A DNA stretch of 64,000 nucleotides from Chryseobacterium sp. (GTDB lineage: Bacteria > Bacteroidota > Bacteroidia > Flavobacteriales > Weeksellaceae): positions 152,865 through 216,864 of the forward strand of contig JAITMC010000018.1 of the NCBI GenBank assembly GCA_031277615.1, in the 5' to 3' direction. Below the pieces are notes generated by a model. The model was not told where the DNA came from and did no database searches. It saw only the letters and a program-made list of their open reading frames with translations. The translations under genes were made by a program, and so were the position numbers. Positions within the stretch are counted from its first letter, which is position 1. The number at the start of each line of letters is the position of its first letter. Positions 26,405 to 33,428 of this stretch are shown here, piece by piece.

Positions 26405-27001
26405 ATGAGAATAATATTAAAAATACTATGCTTTATGGCTTTTTGGGGAATTTTTTCGTGTAAGAAAGACAACAGTATCATTGAGAATAAAAAGATCAGC
26501 ATCAAGAAAGAAACAGGATATCATGATGTGAGCGATCCCGCTGAAAATGATATCATTTATCTGGTGAAATTCAGCGACTATAATAATAAAGCCACCAAAG
26601 GAGGACTGCAAAGCATTCTTTCCATAGACAACATCCAGCAGAGCCTGCTACAGCCCAATGCTGAATATATCCTTGAAAATTCTCCCGAAGAAACACTCGG
26701 TGAACGGATTCGCAGCATACAGTCCGACTGTGAAAAGCCGGGCATCGGATGGTCCGATTTTAAAATAATCAATAATGTAAAGCCTACCGTTTTTAAAGGA
26801 TATAAAGCCGCTGAAGCAGAATATGAAGTGGTTGAATATGTAGATTTTCTGGACAAAACCGTTAAAAAGAGAATTAAAAGATATGCCGTTTTTGTCGGTA
26901 AAGACTTATGGAATATTGTACTGGCACCTTCCAGCATTCAGGCCTATGATACTGATATGAAGGAAATGAATACCATGATCGAAACCATGAAAATAAAATA
27001 A
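26405..27001 (+). CDS. Predicted lipoprotein
   Basis: 198 residues with a lipoprotein signal ending GIFSC (Cys19). The mature domain is mixed alpha/beta with no recognised motif. It contains TVKKRIKRYAVFVGKDLWNI near 160, a pattern like PsbP/DUF-type periplasmic stress lipoproteins. First gene of the P4 unit. Function unknown. Confidence 0.65.
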   Translation: MRIILKILCFMAFWGIFSCKKDNSIIENKKISIKKETGYHDVSDPAENDIIYLVKFSDYNNKATKGGLQSILSIDNIQQSLLQPNAEYILENSPEETLGERIRSIQSDCEKPGIGWSDFKIINNVKPTVFKGYKAAEAEYEVVEYVDFLDKTVKKRIKRYAVFVGKDLWNIVLAPSSIQAYDTDMKEMNTMIETMKIK

Positions 27002-27035
27002 TCATAATCTGTAATTGATTTGTATCTTTCAGTAA

Positions 27036-27470
27036 ATGAAAAAAATAATACTGTTGATCACAATTGTTGGCGGAATATGGTTTTCCCCAGCCCAGACCCT
27101 GACTTCACCCGGGATCTGGTATGAGGTGATTCCTGCAAAAATCAATACAGACAGCCTGCTGACCAAAAAAGGATTTATCCTGAAATATTCAGGTCCGAAA
27201 AAGCAAGGTGGCAATCTGGCCTGCTATTTTCATAAAAAAGCCGATGAATGGCTATTTATCCATACCAATGAAAAGCAGCAGACCACTCAGGTCTCTTATC
27301 TTTTACCTTCACTGAAAAAATTCCTGAAAAATTGGGTTGATAAAAAACAGCTCCTGCCCGGCGAAGAAGTCGTCGATATGGGAAAAACATTCCAGGAAAA
27401 CCGGACGTATTACCATTTGATTTATAAGTTTGAAAGACCTGAACTCCCTATATCCCGGCAAAGCCCATGA
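27036..27470 (+). CDS. Small exported protein
   Basis: 144 residues with a Sec signal peptide (cleavage near SPAQ, residue 20). No recognised domain. Four-base overlap with the following gene (ATGA) indicates cotranslation. Unknown function. Confidence 0.62.
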   Translation: MKKIILLITIVGGIWFSPAQTLTSPGIWYEVIPAKINTDSLLTKKGFILKYSGPKKQGGNLACYFHKKADEWLFIHTNEKQQTTQVSYLLPSLKKFLKNWVDKKQLLPGEEVVDMGKTFQENRTYYHLIYKFERPELPISRQSP

Positions 27471-28267
27471 AAATATTCAGAATCCTGCTTATTTCAATGA
27501 TTCTTGCCTCCGTATTGCTGTGCGCCGGCTCTTATTTCTATCCGGTATCCTGCCAAAACAGCTGTAATGAAGGTAATATGTACAGGTACAAAATGGGAAT
27601 TTATGAAATGAAAACAGGACTGACAGGAAATAAAGAATATCATAAAACAGGAGGACTCGCTATGTTTTTGGGGATAAAACCCATTATATGTCCTGGGGAA
27701 GCAGAAAAGCAGCACTATGCTTCAGTAGTGAAATCTATCGATAGTGCCAATAAGGCTGAAGGCTGGAAGCTTTATAAAAACGGATTATGGATCAGCAAAA
27801 GCGGAGATATTGCCATAAAAGAAATAATGGCAGTAGGGCCGGAAGGCATGGAGCACGCTGAACATTACATCAGCCGGATGGGGTTTGATGAAGGTAAACC
27901 TTTAAACAGCATCATCGATACCGCTACTTTTCAGAAGCTCAATGAAAGCTTTTATAAAGATCGGAAACATATTTACCGCTATTATGGAATGGCCTATGGA
28001 GGAAGTTTTTCCATTTTCTCTGAAGCAGATCCTTTAACCTTTGAAGTATTGAGTGAATGCTATGCAAAAGATAGAAACCATATTTATGAATCAAGGGAAG
28101 GAATCCTGAACAATGTAGATTATCAGACATTCAAAACCAAAAGTACTGTAACAGGCTGCTTTGCCAAAGACCGTCACGGTTTTCTGCAATGGGGAGACCG
28201 GATTTCTGAAGACCATATGAAAGATGAATATGTACAGAAAGCCATCAGAGAGCTTAATCAGCCTTAA
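27467..28267 (+). CDS. DKNYY-repeat exported protein
   Basis: 266 residues with a hydrophobic N-terminus acting as signal or anchor. Three copies of a KDRxHIY-like motif (FYKDRKHIY near 165, YAKDRNHIY near 200, FAKDRHGF near 228) match the DKNYY repeat family found in bacterial surface and envelope proteins. Function of that family is unknown. Confidence 0.68.
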   Translation: MKIFRILLISMILASVLLCAGSYFYPVSCQNSCNEGNMYRYKMGIYEMKTGLTGNKEYHKTGGLAMFLGIKPIICPGEAEKQHYASVVKSIDSANKAEGWKLYKNGLWISKSGDIAIKEIMAVGPEGMEHAEHYISRMGFDEGKPLNSIIDTATFQKLNESFYKDRKHIYRYYGMAYGGSFSIFSEADPLTFEVLSECYAKDRNHIYESREGILNNVDYQTFKTKSTVTGCFAKDRHGFLQWGDRISEDHMKDEYVQKAIRELNQP

Positions 28268-28343
28268 ATATGTATTCAGCCGGACTATCAATGAGTCCGC
28301 AGGCATAAGACTTGTTCCGTATATTTAATCCTATAATTTTCTG

Positions 28344-29234
28344 ATGATGAGAAGAACACTCCTTTCAGTTTTAGTTCTGGCATTCGGTTCTATGAGTGCA
28401 CAAACAGTATATACAGGATCCATCGGGGATTATCCTGTGGAAATGATCATCGATTCCTTTTCCAAGACCGCGGACGGACTCTATGTCTATACCAATTTTG
28501 ATGAACCTATTGAGCTCAGTGAAGGTACTGTAAACAACGGTACGCTTATTTTTCATGAAAAAGAAACAACAGGTAAGAAAGCAACCAAAGCCATTTTAAC
28601 CTTTAACGGTTTTACGGAAAATGCAGATGCGCTTTCCGGAATATGGAAAAATGTGAAAACCGGAAATGAATTAAACATCAGTTTAACCAAAAAATATTCC
28701 ATTGAAAACGGAGAAAACATCCAGTGGAAAGACCGGGAACTCCTGCAGTCTGTTTCTATCGGTAACAGCTATTTTAAAGCAGTCGTTTCCAAGGAAAACG
28801 GAAGTTATTATCCTACGGTGACTTCAATAAAGATCTTTGAAAAGAAAACGGACCGCTTATTACAGGAACTTGAAGTCAGTTGCCAGCTTTTAGGACTGAA
28901 CAATATCACGGTTAATGATTATAATTTTGACGGAATCGATGATTTTTCAGTTTTTGAATCCAGTTATGCCGGTCCCAATACTTCCAGCATTTACTTTCTT
29001 TTTGACCCGAAAACCCGGAAGTATTCTGAAAGCAGTTTCAGTGGAATTTCTCTGGAATTTGATCCCACCAAAAAAAGAGTCTACGAAAGGAATCAGTGCT
29101 GTGCCGGTACCGTCGTTACAACTGTAGAATATAAAGTCGTCAGCAATAGCCTGGTGCAGCTTGCCGAACATTGCTATCGCTGGAACGAAAAGAAACAGAA
29201 ATTACAGGAAAAGCCCATGAAAGAATGTCAGTAA
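28344..29234 (+). CDS. Exported XAC2610-like protein
   Basis: 296 residues with a signal peptide (cleavage near MSAQ). The C-terminal half has NDYNFDGIDDFSVFE near 190-205 followed by the aromatic FLFDPKTRKY, as in XAC2610-related proteins, a family with a calcium-binding-like loop. Those relatives are exported; some resemble periplasmic inhibitor folds. No role is proved here. Member of the P4 unit, or of a separate one after a 76-base gap. Confidence 0.68.
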   Translation: MMRRTLLSVLVLAFGSMSAQTVYTGSIGDYPVEMIIDSFSKTADGLYVYTNFDEPIELSEGTVNNGTLIFHEKETTGKKATKAILTFNGFTENADALSGIWKNVKTGNELNISLTKKYSIENGENIQWKDRELLQSVSIGNSYFKAVVSKENGSYYPTVTSIKIFEKKTDRLLQELEVSCQLLGLNNITVNDYNFDGIDDFSVFESSYAGPNTSSIYFLFDPKTRKYSESSFSGISLEFDPTKKRVYERNQCCAGTVVTTVEYKVVSNSLVQLAEHCYRWNEKKQKLQEKPMKECQ

Positions 29235-29266
29235 TCATTAAATAAAATTTTCATTAACAAAAACCA

Positions 29267-30139
29267 ATGAAAGAAAATAAATTACCCATGAAAAAAGCCA
29301 TGCTCAATCTCTTTATATTAACATCCGGCGTTGTGTTTTCCCAGCAGTCAACCGAAAATATAATGATCCATACGGGAAATACAGATAACGCTTTTTTTAA
29401 TAAAGTAAAAATAACGGATAAGGAAGAGACCAAAAGCATTCAGCTTAAAGACGGTCATTATACATTTCAGAATCAGGATCAGAAAGCAGATATCTCGATA
29501 AAAAATACTTTGATCAGTGGACATGTTACTGCCCTAAGAGACAAGGAAAAAACCGATTTCACCATCGTGAATTCTTATATTACGGCTTATGACATTTTTA
29601 CTGATGATATTATTATAAATGCATACAGGGATGCCCAAAAAGCTTATTTCAAAAAATATGATTCCAATAAAGTTCTGAAAGCCGATGGCTGGATGTCTCT
29701 CGATAAAAACAAACATTACGGAAAAGGAGTGTCCAAAAACTATTTTGAAAACGGAAAAGTAAGCCGCATTTCTGATGAAGTTACCGAAACCTATACCGAT
29801 TTCTATCCGGACGGAAACAAAAAACAGAAAATAGGAGGCAACGTTTTCGAAAGCTATAATGAAAACGGAACTTTAAACAATAAACAATATACGAAGAATA
29901 ATATCCGGTACAACGATTATTACCAGAACGGAAAACTATATACCCATGCCTATCAGAATAAAGAAGGCAACGAAGTCACTGAGTATTATAAAAACGGAAT
30001 CCTGGATAAAAAAGAAACCGTGAAAATCATCAATGGAGAAAAACGTCTTCTTACTCACAATAAAGCAGGAAAGCTTATCAGCAATATTCCTTATTCCCAA
30101 ACGGCAGCAGGAGAGATAAAATATGCCCCGGAAAGGTAA
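29267..30139 (+). CDS. YwqK-like MORN-repeat protein
   Basis: 290 residues. The C-terminal two thirds holds repeated Y-x-N/D-G-x motifs (YFENGK, FYPDGNK, SYNENGT, YYQNGK, YYKNG) of the MORN_2/YwqK family, some members of which are called antitoxins of the YwqJK system. A signal peptide fits best from the in-frame ATG at 29288, seven codons in. Whether it is an immunity protein cannot be told. Last gene before promoter P5. Confidence 0.7.
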   Translation: MKENKLPMKKAMLNLFILTSGVVFSQQSTENIMIHTGNTDNAFFNKVKITDKEETKSIQLKDGHYTFQNQDQKADISIKNTLISGHVTALRDKEKTDFTIVNSYITAYDIFTDDIIINAYRDAQKAYFKKYDSNKVLKADGWMSLDKNKHYGKGVSKNYFENGKVSRISDEVTETYTDFYPDGNKKQKIGGNVFESYNENGTLNNKQYTKNNIRYNDYYQNGKLYTHAYQNKEGNEVTEYYKNGILDKKETVKIINGEKRLLTHNKAGKLISNIPYSQTAAGEIKYAPER

Positions 30140-30201
30140 AGAATATCACTTTATAAGGAATTCGGCAGACCTCTTATACAGCATCACACAGCTGTTTTTT
30201 G

Positions 30202-30233
30202 CGAATTGTAAACGGGATAAGCGGATTGTAAAT
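30202..30233 (+). promoter_or_regulatory. LytTR-type direct repeats, promoter P5
   Basis: CGAATTGTAAAC (30202) and CGGATTGTAAAT (30222) have a 20-bp period. A perfect TACTTTTG -7 element starts at 30262, 40 bases after the second repeat starts, with no -33 TTG. The next clear gene starts at 30412, leaving an unusually long leader of about 140 bases. Confidence 0.8.
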
Positions 30234-30411
30234 GAGACTACAAAGGAAGGAAAATATTGTATACTTTTGAAACAAGAAAAACAGATAGAAATAAAAATCT
30301 GAAACAATCACTTCTGATTGCCCTGATAAAATATCTGTTTTAGCTTGATTGAGATCTTTGAAATACCATTGAACAAAAAACAAAATTAACAGATAAAATA
30401 ATATTTGACCC

Positions 30412-30720
30412 ATGAAGGCAATAAAGTTTTTCCTGAACCTTCTGGTGGTATTTTGGACCCTGTTACTGGCCGTTGATTTTCTGCTGGTACTTCCCGAATA
30501 CTGCGCCTGCAGAAATGCATCAGAAAACGGAAACGCCAAAACCATCTGGGGGTATACGATAGACTGTATCGGGGACAGTGCAGAATTTTCCCTGATCTTC
30601 TTTCAGATGATCGGCTGCTGGCTGATTGGAATTATGACCATGATCATTATACTGCATATCATTTATAACAGGAAGAAAAAACATCAGAATCCTAAGAATA
30701 ATAACCATGCAATCTTTTAA
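30412..30720 (+). CDS. Small two-helix membrane protein
   Basis: 102 residues. Hydrophobic segments lie at about 5-25 and 62-83, separated by a loop with two close cysteines (CACR). The tail is strongly basic (NRKKKHQNPKNN). First gene of the P5 unit. Family not recognised. Confidence 0.6.
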   Translation: MKAIKFFLNLLVVFWTLLLAVDFLLVLPEYCACRNASENGNAKTIWGYTIDCIGDSAEFSLIFFQMIGCWLIGIMTMIIILHIIYNRKKKHQNPKNNNHAIF

Positions 30721-31056
30721 CCAAGAAAACAATAATAAGGCGGTACTGTAGCTTGCAGACTGTAATCTTCGTACCGCTTTTACTTCCTGAAATTCTGGTG
30801 CAGTATATATTATAAAAATATTATCATCTAAAAACAATAACCATGAAAATTTAGTTTAAACAAAATGGGTTTAAACGATAAAACTTTTATGAAAAAAGAA
30901 GAAGGGAATATCCATACCTAGAAAATTAATAACCAAGACAACTTTGTTTTAAACAGCACAAAAACTGCTCTGCCTTTTTGCAACGGAATGCCTGTTCGTA
31001 ATTTCCTGCTGTTTTCTTCTTTTTTCATAACTGTTGACGGTAGGGCAGAAAAATCA

Positions 31057-31094
31057 AACAGCACCGGCAAAGGGGGAACGCCGGTGTTGTTTTT
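31057..31094 (+). terminator. Intrinsic terminator in the 30.7-31.2 kb gap
   Basis: AACAGCACCGGC pairs with GCCGGTGTTGTT (12 bp with one G-U) and is followed by TTTTT. An A-run lies on the other side, so it may work both ways. The gap 30721-31187 otherwise holds no gene I can support. It separates 30412-30720 from the next two genes. Confidence 0.7.
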
Positions 31095-31187
31095 ATTGCA
31101 GATCATCTCCAAAGGCTGGTCTGCTTACTTAAAATCACCAATGACACAAAAATATTAAAGGAAGTGTAGAGTTAAAAACTAATAACC

Positions 31188-31703
31188 ATGAAAACTCTAA
31201 GTTTTAAACAACACAACAAAAAAGCAGCACTGTCTTTTACAGTCGTTTATCTGGCTGTAATTTTTTTGCTGCTTTACTTCCTTTTTCAGATTACAGATAT
31301 TGCATCTAAGGCAGGAAATACCATTATTTGGGGAATTGCCGGCTGCGTCATCGGAGTTGGGATCATGCTGTCTTATCTCATGCTGTTACAGCTTTTTCAT
31401 CAGGACCTTCAGGTAGAGATCAGCCGTTATCAAATGGTGGTTTATACAAAAGGGAAGGAGGAAAAGCGCATCAGGCTTGAAGACATCGGTAGAATGGAGC
31501 TGAATACCAATACCCTGAACTGTCTGGATATTTATGACCGGCAGAATACACTGCTTATTTCTTTTCATCCGGCCAATGAAGTCCGTACCACAAGAAATAT
31601 TATTGAAGAATTATCCGGTCATGTTTCATTTAAACTGAAAAAAGACAATAAGGTATATGCAAGAACAAGAATTGAAACATTTACCTATACAAGACGAATA
31701 TAA
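31188..31703 (+). CDS. Membrane protein with PH-like tail
   Basis: 171 residues. Two membrane helices (about 16-36 and 47-68) are followed by a beta-rich domain (about 80-165) with YQMVVYTKGKEEKRIRLEDI, the pattern of a bacterial PH-like domain. Layout is the same as in the 24045 protein, so these may be distant relatives. Unknown function. Confidence 0.65.
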   Translation: MKTLSFKQHNKKAALSFTVVYLAVIFLLLYFLFQITDIASKAGNTIIWGIAGCVIGVGIMLSYLMLLQLFHQDLQVEISRYQMVVYTKGKEEKRIRLEDIGRMELNTNTLNCLDIYDRQNTLLISFHPANEVRTTRNIIEELSGHVSFKLKKDNKVYARTRIETFTYTRRI

Positions 31704-31725
31704 TGTAATGAAGATGAAGTAACCC

Positions 31726-32301
31726 ATGGCTAAAATGATTCTGAAAATATATCTGGTATTGTCCCTGCTTCTGGCAGCAGATATTGCCGCTTATGTTTTC
31801 TATAAGATAAGCCTGAGAGGTTATTATGCGGATATTATCCTTTTCTGGCTCTGGATTTCCGGAAGTATTGCGATAGTGATCGCGTTCTGGAAAAAGCTAT
31901 GGGCAAAACTATTTTTAGGCACCATGATCTCCGGATTGATCCTGAGTATGCTGCCGATGGGATTGCCATTCTATTTCCTGGTCTTTGCAACAACACCTGC
32001 AGGATTATGGATGAGTAAAGACCTCAGTAAGGATTACCGCGCACAGATTGTATCCTATAGTGTTATGGTACCGCCATGGCTTCAGGTGATACAAAAAACA
32101 GGTCCTTTTGAAAAAGAGATCCTTCAATGCAGAGATTCACAGCTGCAGAATGATCAAATGGAGGTAAGAATCCGGAATTCAAAGGACATTATTTTTGAAA
32201 AAGAAACAGACAGCACAATTACGCTGACCCTGTTTTACGGAGGTCCCAATACAATACTAACCTTCGACAAAGCAACAGGAAAAATACTGGATCAGCAATG
32301 A
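31726..32301 (+). CDS. Membrane protein of unknown function
   Basis: 191 residues with three hydrophobic segments in the first 90 (about 6-24, 34-54, 62-85), then a soluble domain with ITLTLFYGGPNTILTFDKATG near the end. It is 22 bases downstream of the previous gene and probably cotranscribed. Family not recognised. Last gene of the LytTR-linked region. Confidence 0.62.
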   Translation: MAKMILKIYLVLSLLLAADIAAYVFYKISLRGYYADIILFWLWISGSIAIVIAFWKKLWAKLFLGTMISGLILSMLPMGLPFYFLVFATTPAGLWMSKDLSKDYRAQIVSYSVMVPPWLQVIQKTGPFEKEILQCRDSQLQNDQMEVRIRNSKDIIFEKETDSTITLTLFYGGPNTILTFDKATGKILDQQ

Positions 32302-32360
32302 GCAGTTTTTTCATAGATTATAAGTATTTACAATACTTTTAATCCCTTTTTTATATGATT

Positions 32361-32434
32361 TTTCTCTCGCAGGCTTTGCAGATTACACAGATGGTTGTGG
32401 TTTATCAGTAATCTGCCGGTCTGTGGGAGAAAAA
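32361..32434. repeat. REP-like palindromic unit 1
   Basis: TTTCTCTCGCAGGCTTTGCA at one end and GGTCTGTGGGAGAAA at the other form an imperfect palindrome. GATGGTTGTGGTTTATCAGT lies in the centre. It belongs to a three-copy series in this gap. Confidence 0.6.
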
Positions 32435-32469
32435 TTCAAAAATTGAAAGATCTTTTATGTTAATATTTT

Positions 32470-32547
32470 TATTCTTCACGCAGATTCGGCAAGTAACGAA
32501 TATGGTTGTGGTTTCATCAGTGATAGGCTGGTCTGCGGAAGAATAAA
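32470..32547. repeat. REP-like palindromic unit 2
   Basis: Second copy: TATTCTTCACGCAGATTCGG at the left, GGTCTGCGGAAGAATA at the right, and the same central ATGGTTGTGGTTTCATCAGT. Confidence 0.6.
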
Positions 32548-32633
32548 TTTTCAATCTAATTAAAAAAAACCATGATAGTACTCATTTTCAACGTATTCAT
32601 TGAGAGCCTTAAATTCTTTATGCTATAATTTTT

Positions 32634-32690
32634 TATTCTTCCCGCAAATCCGGCACCTGTATACAATCTGCTGATTTGCGGGAGAATCTT
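32634..32690. repeat. REP-like palindromic unit 3
   Basis: Third, shorter copy: TATTCTTCCCGCAAATCCGG and GATTTGCGGGAGAATC. The arms pair almost perfectly, while the central block is shortened. Confidence 0.6.
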
Positions 32691-32788
32691 TTTTAGGGAT
32701 AAATATTAAAATAAGATCCTGAGTACCCATCCGCTTCATTGAATCAACTTCGTTGATTCCATTCTTTGCCTCCTTAAATTAACATTGC

Positions 32789-33052
32789 CTAACCATCATC
32801 TTTACCTTTCCAAAAAACTTCAGAATACAACTCAGAGGATTGAGACTGAAACATTCTTCTGTTCAGATTAATTAAGATTTTAATTAGTTTCCAGCTTTGA
32901 GCATGAGCCTTCAAATCAGCAAAAAATGAAACCTTATTTTTAATCGCAAAGGCAGACAGGGACGGATTAAGCGCAAAAAGTTGGGGGCTAGGCAAGAGTT
33001 TAGTTAATCTCAAAAGAAAAGATGCTTTATCCTTTACTCTTCTTAGCTGCAT
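32789..33052 (-). CDS. Doubtful 87-residue hypothetical ORF beside IS remnant
   Basis: An open frame on the minus strand starting inside the IS remnant and giving a Leu/Lys-rich product with no domain. I recall similar short products being annotated repeatedly in this genus, so it may be part of a repeated non-coding element rather than a gene. Confidence 0.25.
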   Translation of the reverse strand: MQLRRVKDKASFLLRLTKLLPSPQLFALNPSLSAFAIKNKVSFFADLKAHAQSWKLIKILINLNRRMFQSQSSELYSEVFWKGKDDG

Positions 33053-33261
33053 TCTGAAGTTTTACAATCTTACCTTTTAATGGATAATCATCTAACGTAA
33101 TTCCAGGTAAAAAGCCTTTGGACTCTAATAATCTATCAGCGAAATCCTGTAGAATATTACTTTTTTCTTCAAAATAGATATGAAGCTGCTTGGTTTATAT
33201 CAAAGTACTCTACTAAAAATTCCAGCAGTAATAATTTAAGAAGTTCAAGGTCGCTTATCAT
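33025..33261 (-). pseudogene. Degenerate ISAon1-type transposase N-region
   Basis: Reading the minus strand from an ATG at 33259-33261 gives MISDLELLKLLLLEFLVEYF, then a frameshift, then FADRLLESKGFLPGITLDDY and LKGKIVKL. This is the pattern of the small N-terminal protein of ISAon1-family transposases. The frame is broken, residues are missing and no DDE partner follows, so it is a dead fragment. Confidence 0.7.
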
Positions 33262-33428
33262 AAAATAAAGATACTTCAACTTAACATCCCCTCCCCAAGT
33301 TTTGAGACTGATCTCTTGTCAGAGTCTGTAAGGAATCATTTGAGTTTTTTTAAATTAAAATAACACTTTTGTGGTATTTTGAATAAAATTATAAAGTAAT
33401 AATTTTATTTGATATAAAAATTACAACC

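Noticed and set aside
30866-30922. An 18-residue frame in the 30.7-31.2 kb gap
   Set aside because: Too short, no hydrophobic or conserved pattern, and no sign of a promoter or coupling.
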